Source: Juglans regia
Taxonomy: Eukaryota; Streptophyta; Magnoliopsida; Fagales; Juglandaceae
NCBI RefSeq assembly: GCF_001411555.2
Contig: NC_049908.1
Coordinates: forward strand, 28,310,724-28,374,723
Reading direction: 5' to 3'
Length of the DNA stretch: 64,000 nucleotides
Part shown: positions 56,601-64,000 of the stretch, in pieces
Layout: each line of letters begins with the position of its first letter
How positions within the stretch are numbered: the first letter of the stretch is position 1
Program-made: the position numbers and the translations under genes
Notes under the pieces: generated by a model
What the model saw: only the letters and a program-made list of their open reading frames with translations
What the model was told of the DNA's origin: nothing
Database searches by the model: none

Positions 56601-58628
56601 TTTAGTGAGCTGTAATGTTGGTGGTATATAAGATTGTGCATATATATAAGATTGTTCATATCCTTGGGGAGGAGAGTGTTGGAATATATGGATTATGAGG
56701 AATGCAAATCATTTTTTTTTATCAGTAAACAAGAATTTCTATTGATGATAAATAAAGTTAGGCATGGCCCCGGAATGCAAATCATTCAAAATACCTTTCT
56801 TTACACTTGTGATAAACATCTGGAAACTCTTGCTGCAGATTGTTTCTCTTTATAATATCATATGCGTGCTTCAGCAAGTTCCTGTCAATGTATTCCTGAA
56901 CAAGTACACATAACATTTGCTTACCCATAAATATTGCCCACTTGTCAGCTGCTTTAAATTCTTTGTTCTGTATCATACTAAAGAGAAAAGATTTTCCGGA
57001 TTGGCGGATGGAAAATTGCTCTAATAGAGATACAGCTGTCATGTATGACTGGGATTCTATCAATTCAAAAACGTAATGCTCAACGAATGTTTTTGCTGCA
57101 TCACAGCTACTATCAGTCCTTTCCTTTAGTTGGCAAATGGCTTTCTCAACATTATCCAATTTGATATCAAAAACTTCAACTATCTTCACAACAATCCTCT
57201 CATCATGATTCACAAAGCCCCCTACAATATCAAGAAATAACTGAGCAGCTAGGTCTTTTGCTTCCAAGGCATCTGTGGGGTTAAGTCCTAATTTTAGGTA
57301 ACGCCGTAGGGCAGATACTATTAAATGACTGAAGCCTTCACAATATAATCCAAATATGGGCAAGATATATAGACATTGAATGACAAATGTAGCTGGGCCA
57401 GGTTGGGGATTGTTATGAAGCACTTGATAAACTTGTTGTTGAAGAGCTCGGAACTTCATAGTTGCCTTACATGTGCCTACGAAATGAGTTCAGTGAGAAG
57501 CAAACATGTGAAAGGAAGCATGAAATTAAATACTAACAAAGTTCGCAAAAAGTGGTCAAAGTAGATGCACTAAAGGACCAGCTAAATAATGTCCCAGAGT
57601 GATTAATTTACAATGTACAGCTATTTATCCTAGAAATAATGGGAAAATCAGTAAGATCTGGACAATACTAAAGTAATTTGTTAACATCCAGCCTCCAAGC
57701 TCCAGTGAGGCCAATTTAAACATCTAGTGAAAGATAGAAATGCTATTCTTTATTTTTCGTTTTGTCATCCTCAGTTACATCGGTTGATGTGACTCTTTAT
57801 ATCTTTATCAGAAACTTATATTTAAGTGCTTGATATTGGAAACTACTTAATATCTGTCACATAAGTGGGTGTGACTAAGGAAGATAAATTTATAATAAGA
57901 GTAGCATTGCTGGATGAATTATTATGTCCAATAATAAACCTAAGATCTGACTACACCTCACTGCTGTAATTATAGATTGTAGGATAACAAAATACTCAAA
58001 ACCTTTCCATTAGATCCAACTTTATGACAACCAGTATCCAAGCAGGATGACATTGGCAGTGATCCAACAAGTAACTGACCGTATTGTAGTAAATCAATAT
58101 ACTAGCTTGAGAACCGAAAGTCATGGTGTGTTAGGGAATTTATAAAGGAATGAATGGAGAAGAAATAATGAGTTAAAATGGACTGGAATGGAATAGAAAT
58201 GACTGGGGTGTTCCCCTGGTCAATTTGGACTTTATAAAGGAAGGGAAAGAAAGGGAAAAAATTGTGATTTCACAACCAGGTCCTCTTTCTTTTGTGTTTT
58301 TCAAGAGAGCGGTAAAAATGATGAAGGGAAAAAAATTCCTTTCTTAAAAGATCTCTCTCAAAACAAGATAAAGGCTCCGCTCCCATCATTCCCTTTCTAT
58401 TTTATCCCACCCACCCAAATGAGCTGTTGAGGTGAGACGCTATCTAATGAAACAAGTGATGATTGGAAGATACACCATACCATGAATGTAACATTCTTTC
58501 AGGAGGTATAAGAATACCACCGGAGAAATGTAGGTTAGATCTGAAAAGGCATGAACCACTATAGTCCCTGTTTGGTCAGTTTTGTCTTTTTTGTTGTGTA
58601 GGTCTGTAGGTCTTTCCACCAAGCCCAT
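51720..58628 (-). CDS. mut-7-like 3'-5' exonuclease domain protein, DEDDy type (10 exons, 583 aa)
   Basis: This family has a helical N-terminal region and a C-terminal DnaQ-like exonuclease; in C. elegans MUT-7 acts in small-RNA silencing and transposon control, but plant function is unclear. Exons, in transcript order: 58481-58628, 56795-57476, 56525-56609, 56200-56287, 55696-55880, 54304-54436, 53756-53892, 53476-53550, 52010-52129 and 51720-51818, all GT-AG and in frame. The N-terminus has SPVVFLYLLKECYIHG then NNPQPGPATFVIQCLYILP. The exonuclease motifs are VVGVDCEW (Exo I, D-x-E), NFQCDIKQLAHSYG (Exo II) and QLEYAALDAAV (Exo III, Y-x3-D), so all DEDDy residues are present. The tail is basic. 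A 5' UTR exon probably lies upstream near 59800. Confidence 0.92.
52525..52712. mobile_element. Foldback MITE, first of an adjacent pair
   Basis: The left arm has GCATCCTAAACTACC and GCAAATAGCACCTTCC. The right arm has GAGGGTGCTATTTGCC and GGTAGTTAGAAGATGAATGC, which are inverse complements with a few mismatches. It lies in the intron between exonuclease exons 8 and 9. Confidence 0.65.
52735..52970. mobile_element. Foldback MITE, second of an adjacent pair
   Basis: The left arm, ACTGACCCATTGCATTGAAT with CCTTCAACTACTAAGAACTA, is matched inversely by TAGTCTTGGTAGTTGGAGGA and TTCAATGCAGTGCCAGT. Its words are shared with the neighbour at 52525-52712, so the two are related elements. Confidence 0.68.
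53626..53673. repeat. (GA)n microsatellite in an exonuclease intron
   Basis: A clean GA run of about 48 bp lies between exons 7 and 8. Confidence 0.92.
54051..54097 (+). mobile_element. 19-bp retro-insertion consisting almost only of a LINE tail
   Basis: A perfect 14-bp duplication, AGTTTGATGAAACT, lies at 54051-54064 and 54084-54097. Between the copies is ACTTATC followed by a run of A. ACTTAT/CCTATC plus poly-A is how the LINEs in this window end. This reads as a LINE copy truncated to its last few bases. Confidence 0.75.
54986..55337. mobile_element. Tourist-like MITE (~350 bp)
   Basis: GTCGTTTGGGAAGTGAGATG at the left pairs with ATCAACTCACTTCCCAAAC at the right, as inverse complements. 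TTA follows at 55338-55340; the left flank has GTA instead. It lies in the intron between exonuclease exons 5 and 6. Confidence 0.62.
55354..55536. mobile_element. Tourist-like MITE beside the previous one
   Basis: It begins GGCTATATTTGGAAC and ends GCATCCAAACGCAGCC, with TTA on both sides (55351-55353 and 55537-55539). The arms carry CTCATCTCAACC words. It lies only 16 bp from the preceding MITE. Confidence 0.68.
56699..56786 (-). mobile_element. 58-bp truncated LINE tail next to an exonuclease splice donor
   Basis: A perfect 15-bp duplication, GGAATGCAAATCATT, lies at 56699-56713 and 56772-56786. The insert between the copies, read on the minus strand, ends TTGTTTACTGATAAAAAAAA. The right duplication ends 8 bp from the last base of exonuclease exon 2 (56795), just inside the intron. 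Confidence 0.78.
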
Positions 58629-60627
58629 GCCAGAAAAATCAGTAACGATCCTACAAACAGAATTAAAAATTAACTTGAAATATCCATATCAATTATAAAA
58701 TTAATTCGGTGCCATAAATCCAGTACACCAACTGCACACAAGTTATGCAACAACTAACTGTCCTCCAGATCATTTAAAGAAAGTAAACAAATCCAGTCCA
58801 ATCTTAAAAACGGGTCTTCAAAGCCTAGGAAGAAATACAACTCAAATACTATCAATGAGACACAAAATGAAAGTTCCATTGGGAAAGATAAGTTGCTTTT
58901 ACAATAAGGCAGAAGAAACTCGAATCTATAATAGGTGAAACAGAAATCTATATGCAGATAGCTCCAGAACCTGGTGGATGGGGTTAATTCTTAGCATGTG
59001 AGCATTTGAATTCTCAATTACTGATTTTTTTGTTTGAGCCGCCCTTTTTAATATAAATACGTTAGACAGGTGAGCAATGCTAGTGCTGGATTTAATTTCT
59101 CCCAACTCAATTCTATACTCTTCCGATTCAGGCTAGAAAGTAAAGCAACAATTGGACCAAAATACATGAACGTAACTTTAAACTAAATAAACTAATAAAA
59201 AAAACTTAACATCACAATCATCCACGGCCCACAATAAACTAAAACAGTAAGCACATGCATTAGCAAATGGCAGAGACGTGGCACAAAACAGATAATAATG
59301 AGAATAAAGGTCAATCCCACTACGAAGCGCTCATCGAGCATTTCAGGAAAAATTATCTCAAGCTTTTTCAATACAAATTTACACGCTTTTTAGCCTGTTT
59401 GGTTCCTGAGAAAACGTGAGGAAAACTTCAGAGCGAAAAAATCAAAACAAATAATAACCCTCCGCTCGCTGCAATGCAATTATCTAGCTTGGTTCCTTAG
59501 TTCCTCATCCTACAAAACTCAACCAAAATATCCTTTCCTTCCCTCGGTTTTCTCAGCAACCAAACAACGGAATCGAATGGAAAGGAAGGAAGGAAGGAAA
59601 ATGTTAAGGCTTAAAAGCGTCGAGTTGAGATTCTCAGGCTTGTAGAATGCAAAACTAATTTGTACGAACAGAAAGACTGGGATAAAGACATTTCACAGCC
59701 AGCTTTTCGTTTCGCAAATTTTTCTTAACAACCAAACAAAAAACAAAGTAGACACAGGGAAACATACCGAAATGATTCAATGAAATTCTAAAGTTTCTGA
59801 ATCTCTCCCCCTCTCTCTCTCTCTCTCTCACACTCTGTGCTGCAATTACTGTTTGAATTTGACTTTATGTGTTAATATGTTTGAATTTGAATATATATAT
59901 GAATTCATTAACGGAGCGAAAACTCTCAATTTACAAAGGAAAAAAGAAAAATAAAAGGGAGTGATATCAATAAGAAAAGGAAATGCTAAGATGCGCGCGG
60001 GCCCACCGGATCTTTCCAGAAAGGGAGAAATTGCTTCTCTCTTTCTCTCTCCATAAACCTCTGTGCATAGCTGCGGTTGCGGCTAACGTGCGCGGGGAGA
60101 TCTGCAGAGGGCAACGGATGGTCATTTCCGACTTTTTGGTCCCGATTGGCTCGGGTTGGAGTAGATAAGCACCAAAACCACGCTTTTAAGCTCTATTTTT
60201 TTCAAAAATATAGTATTTTTAATTCGTTTGTATTCTGTCCATTCAGTATTAGAGAAATCTTATTTATTATTCTCTGTATCATTATTCAATATGTGATTTT
60301 TTATTTTTAATATCCTCACGAGCCACTCACATCTACGTGCAGTCTTCACTCACAATTCTTTACGGCAGCTATTCTCGATATACGCACTAGATCACTTAAC
60401 TCATTACTATCAGATTTTTCAGAATTGACATTTATGGTTAAAAAGAGACAAGTGTATTATTTTCACAAGGTCGTCACATATTTCAAAATTTATTAGAGTT
60501 TCAAATAAATTATTTTAGTTTATGATGTCATTTTTCATATGAGAACATCTCATAATATATCCAGTTATTGATGTAAGTTTATTTGATGAATGAATAACGA
60601 AACTTTCCCTTAGAAAAAAAGGTAAAA

Positions 60628-60812
60628 AAATTTTGCTACTCATCATATCCACACACTACACGTTTTTATTTTTTTTATTTTTTAAATTGTTTTGGTTGTA
60701 TTATTCATTTTTCTACTCTTCATCCATAGATCACACATTTGGTAAGAGAAAAAAAAATAAAAATTTATGTGTAGTGTGTGGTTTGAAGATGATAAGTATA
60801 ATTTTTCGAATA
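60628..60812. mobile_element. Palindromic MITE, same family as 26040-26219
   Basis: The left arm CTCATCATATCCACACACTA and right arm TAGTGTGTGGTTTGAAGATG are near inverse complements. The core ATTCATTTTTCTACTCTTCA matches the other copy's ATTCATCATCCATACATCAT in layout. Confidence 0.6.
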
Positions 60813-60989
60813 ATAACAAATCACATGTTGATACTTTGTGTAAGAAACAATAAGTAGAATTTTTCATATTTCTATACTTATCTTCATATTTTCAATTACA
60901 AAAACAAACCTATTTTCTGATACACCTAACACCTACCCATCCCACAAATTTTTATCATTAAAAAAGTAACGCAGACATAAATGGGAGAA

Positions 60990-61330
60990 CGAGTCATTCC
61001 CAGCCTGCTATGGCGATCAGGGTCTCGATCGGTGTGGTATGGAGCCCCTTGCAGTGGTTTGGTGCTGGTTGCGGCTGTATGGTGTAGGTGCATACATCCA
61101 TAGCAGTCAAAGGAAAATAAATACAGAAAAAATAAATAAAGGAAAACACACAAATTTACATGGTTCGATATTAGGTCTACTACATCCACGAGATTCAAGG
61201 AGGGGAAAGAGTCCACTATAATATGTTTGTTTTACAGTCTCTCATAAACTCTCATCCTCAATATACAATAGATATCGAATGTCTGTTTTCTGATGGAGAC
61301 ATCATTGTTAGAGCTCCTATCACCAAGTTG
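60990..61330. mobile_element. Possible LTR retrotransposon relic
   Basis: AATTTACATGGTTCGATATT followed by CTACTACATCCACGAGATTC is wording I associate with plant copia-type LTRs; the solo LTR at 62936 has a similar ATATACGTAGTTTGGC/TCTACGTCTACAGAGC pair. Ends and target duplication were not found. Confidence 0.35.
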
Positions 61331-62322
61331 AAGAAGCCCTTATAGAAGTCGAAGTCCCCCTGCAGAAGCTTGGCCAAAAGTCCTTGGAGTCGTCTAGCTC
61401 CCCCCTATCCCTTCTGCCCCATCTTCATACTTTTCATTTATGTTCACTCTCCTCTTTTCCTCCTGACACTTTTCTCAGCCTTCTATCCATTCCCTCTCTC
61501 TTCTTATTCTTCCCTCCTAATGAGTCCTCCCACCTTGGGTTGGGCCTAGAAAACACTATGGGCCTGGTATATTTTATTTCTTTCATTAGTGTTTTATTAT
61601 GTATAATTTTACTTACAATTTTACGTAAAAAACTTATTTTATCAGTTTTAAGTTCAAATTTTGAGTTTTAGATTTCATAATCATCAATATATCAATAGTT
61701 GACACATCAGCACATATTTTTATATAAGTAAAAATTGTAAGTACAAAAATCATCGTTTGATTACACAAATAAAATGAGATGAAAGTTGAATAAAATATTA
61801 TTATAATATTATTTTTTAATATTATTTGTATTTTGAGATTTAAAAAAAATTGAGTAAATACAAAAATTATATAAAAAAATTAATTTTTTAATAATAAATC
61901 TTAATTTTTTTCAAAAAGAGTACATGAATTTTGTGCACAATAGATTATATCTAACCTTCTGAATTTTATGGCAGAAAATCTAATTGCACCTGAAACGCAA
62001 TTCTTCTATATACAGTCTATTTGGTGCACGACTTGTGCACCCCAGGTGACGTGGCATTAGCACCTAAAATTATATAGAAACGCAATTCTTCTATATACTG
62101 TCTATATACAGTCAATCCCCGATATGTTCGATCATCCCCAACGATTAAGGACTTACTTACATAGACTATAGTCTACGCGTCTTTAGGGAACCCAACTTCT
62201 CTGATGAGAATAGGCCGCAGATAGAAGATATATTCTCTCGAAGACTTTTTAAGATGAATGTGGTAGAAGGCCTAAGTACCGGCGACTGACCAAGGCAAAA
62301 AGCCGAGATGGAAAGCAAACTA

Positions 62323-62850
62323 TCACATGGAAAGCATGGTCTTGGATTCTTCCCATTTATAGTCCTCGACCAGACGTAGATCCACCATTTCTGCTAGCTC
62401 CGAAGCTCCCAACGTGCGGATGTCCTTTAGTAAGGGTTTGACTTGGATGTCAAGAGTTGCCCCCTTTCCGAGCAGAAGGCCTCCATCCCCATGACCGGTT
62501 CCAGAGGATGACCATGAAGCTGTAAACATCATCTTTTTTTAGGCTATTCTCGTTTTCAGGTAGTGAAGTTGGTAGCACGGTCGAAGAAAACCCCATCTTT
62601 GCAAACCCAAAATTACACAGCTTGCAATTGAGGTGCTCGTCCAATATGATGTTTAAAGCCTTGATTTCGTCGTGTACGATCTGGGGGGCACATTGGTCAT
62701 GCAAATATTGTAGTGCTTGCGCAAGCTGGAAGGCTATTTTCATGTGTCTTCTACACGAAAGCACAGGCCATTCCCTTTCTGTGCCATAGAGTTTTTCTTG
62801 CAAGCTTCCATTTACCACATGCTCAAATACCATGCCCCTTATTCTGAACG
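62323..62850 (-). pseudogene. Receptor-like cytoplasmic kinase relic
   Basis: The minus strand reads GMVFEHVVNGSLQEKLYG, AFQLAQALQYLHDQC, IVHDEIKALNIILDEHLNCK, LCNFGFAKMGFSSTVLP and DVYSFMVIL, then, after a frameshift near 62500, GHGDGGLLLGKG, ASELAEMVDLRLVEDY and KTMLSM before a stop. The layout is kinase subdomains V to XI. Catalytic-loop HGD-IK has become HDEIK, and DFG has become NFG, so both key aspartates are altered. The N-lobe (P-loop, lysine) is missing. Confidence 0.8.
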
Positions 62851-63770
62851 AACTGAGGAAGGAGAGGATGTCGAATTAATTGAGGAAGACTTGGAGTCGG
62901 AGGACAGAGATTCACAGAACTTGGATATTGGTTATTGTTGTAAAATATTGTGCAAAACACACACCAATGATGGCAAATAAAATAAAATCAGCACAATCAA
63001 GAACAAGACGCACAATATACGTAGTTTGGCAAATTGTCTACGTCTACAGAGCTGCAAAAATCTTATCAAGCAGATGAGATTTCAATCACTCAATCTCAAC
63101 TCACACTCTCTAAAACTTTTTGCTCTCTCACATAATATGCACTCACTAGACAATTATTCTCTCTCAAAATATGCTCAAGCTCGTACAAAACAAGTCTAAC
63201 ATGATATATTTATAGCAAATGGCGTTGGAAACCCTAATCTGGCAAAATCTACGTACTTCACTCGATCGGCGTGTTGAGCGCACCTCAAGCGAACGGCCAA
63301 ATCAACATTAGCTCGAGCGAGGTGTCAAGCAAGGGTCGAGAAAACACTAAGGTTTGTGTCTCGCTCAAGCTCACTGTCGCACGAGACTCAAGCGAACTCT
63401 CGGACTTGAGCTTCACTTGAGCCCACTGTCAAGTGCACGTCGAGCCAACTTCGCTCTTAACACACTATCGAGCCAACTTTCAACAAACACATTTTTCAGT
63501 TCTAAAACCAGTTTCCACATATACTCCAACAGTTATAAGCCAGAAGATTTTGATGGCGAAGATAGTGATATTCTGGAAGAACTTCAAAAGCTGGAAAAGT
63601 TTGATATGATGAAATCAGATCGTCAAAACTCAGAGAAGTGTTACAAGGATGGTTTTCATGGTGACAGAAACTCTAAATACAAAGACTTTGGTGGAAACGA
63701 TGAAAAACAAATGGACAGAAAACCCAATTTGTCTCCCGCTCATGCCAATGCGAACCATTTCATTAATCCA
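62851..63770 (+). pseudogene. Acidic ORF of unknown identity split by a solo LTR
   Basis: One plus-strand frame reads ERTEEGEDVELIEEDLESED, RDSQNLDIG up to 62935. Leaving out the LTR and one duplication copy, the same frame continues at 63532 with YKPEDFDGEDSDILEELQKL, KFDMMKSDRQNSEKCYKD, and DRNSKYKDFGGNDEKQMDRK. The exact in-frame rejoining supports one ancestral acidic coding segment. I do not recognise the family. Its left border with the kinase relic is uncertain, and after about 63770 the frame merges into repeat DNA. Confidence 0.5.
62936..63531 (-). mobile_element. Solo LTR (596 bp)
   Basis: It starts TGTTGTAAAA and ends ACTCCAACA, so the ends are TGTTG...CAACA. A 5-bp duplication, GTTAT, flanks it at 62931-62935 and 63532-63536. 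On the minus strand a promoter-like GCTATAAATATATC is present, so the LTR is probably oriented that way. Many short CTCGAGCGA/CTCAAGCGA words recur at 63260-63470. No internal domain remains, as after recombination between two LTRs. Confidence 0.85.
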
Positions 63771-63845
63771 GCCATGCCATGTCATTTTCGTGTGCAGTTG
63801 TGTGCGAAATCGTCTTCATGTAAATTTTTTTCAGTGGCAAAATTA

Positions 63846-64000
63846 ATAAAGAGAAATGAAATTTGCAGTTGTGAAGTGCGCAAGTACTGTACAATTTCTT
63901 TGAAAAAACTGAATGAATATGAGACCCACATGAAACAAATAATTATTTTTTTAATAGTGGACCCTATTTTTTTTAAAGCTATTGTGCAATATTTGTGCAC
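63846..64000. mobile_element. MITE cut by the window edge, family of 37139-37282
   Basis: GAGAAATGAAATTTGCAGTT and GTGCGCAAGTAC match the start of the copy at 37139, followed by similar TTTGAAAAAA and AATGAATATGA parts. GCAATATTTGTGCAC at the very end may be the start of the inverted right arm. Confidence 0.5.

Larger units (their letters stand above)
58629..62322. other. Upstream region of the exonuclease gene and spacer
   Basis: Minus-strand GAGAGAGAG near 59811-59830 is a likely 5' UTR. An inverted pair of GTTTGGTTGCTGAGAAAAC-like words lies at 59397-59417 and 59549-59569. A short GC-rich patch at 59990-60170 could be a promoter-proximal island. A MITE lies at 60628-60812, a possible LTR relic at 60990-61330, and a 28-bp direct repeat at 61991-62110. 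No intact gene was seen. Confidence 0.5.

Noticed and set aside
62717..62850. Plus-strand frame opposite the kinase relic
   Set aside because: This part is the shadow of the minus-strand kinase sequence; only the acidic stretch to its right was kept as a possible coding segment.
1..64000. CRISPR array, bacterial operons, rRNA genes or organelle insertions
   Set aside because: No regularly spaced repeats, polycistronic arrangement, rRNA or organelle-like gene was seen anywhere. The only tRNA-like sequence is the SINE head.

Overview
The window is plant nuclear DNA. Genes are split by many short GT-AG introns, the spacers are AT-rich, and the repeats are plant types: LINEs with zf-RVT and RNase H domains, a tRNA-derived SINE, hAT and Tourist-like elements, a TRIM and a solo LTR. 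The proteins are typical of eudicots. The dense, recurring Tourist-like family (GTTTGGAT ends, internal CAACTCATCTCAACTC) suggests a woody Fagales genome, perhaps walnut family; that placement is recollection, not measurement.

Seven intact protein genes can be built exon by exon. In order they are: calreticulin (+, 1502-5285, 14 exons, 424 aa, HDEL end); SAR1 COPII GTPase (+, 7888-10294, 3 exons, 193 aa); a ZMAT2/Snu23-like spliceosomal zinc-finger protein (-, 14957-24891, 10 exons, 203 aa); a PDIL2-1-type protein disulfide isomerase (+, 26641-31475, 11 exons, 360 aa); a DUF1645 protein (-, 40701-41885, one exon); a DUF3511 protein (-, 48958-49308, one exon); and a mut-7-like DEDDy 3'-5' exonuclease (-, 51720-58628, 10 exons, 583 aa). 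Calreticulin, SAR1 and PDI all serve the early secretory pathway: glycoprotein folding, disulfide formation and ER export. The calreticulin promoter holds a perfect ER stress element.

Between and inside the genes lie many transposon insertions whose target-site duplications can be read directly. Intron 4 of the ZMAT2 gene (7.1 kb) holds a LINE nested in an older LINE remnant, and the inner element is flanked by an unusually long duplication of about 280 bp. PDI intron 4 holds a 5'-truncated LINE. The exonuclease introns hold two foldback MITEs, two Tourist-like MITEs and two extremely short retro-insertions (19 and 58 bp).

Broken genes are also present: a decayed copy of the last PDI exon (34050-35550) split by a retroelement; a DUF4378 relic (46651-47060); a receptor-like kinase relic lacking its catalytic aspartates (62323-62850); an acidic ORF of unknown identity split by a solo LTR (62851-63770); and an orphan terminal exon (35871-36051). 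A hAT-like element at 38761-39837 carries a spliceable gene-like fragment. I found no CRISPR array, bacterial operon or clear new multi-gene system. The unusual content is in the regulatory site, the insertion footprints and the unidentified coding fragments.
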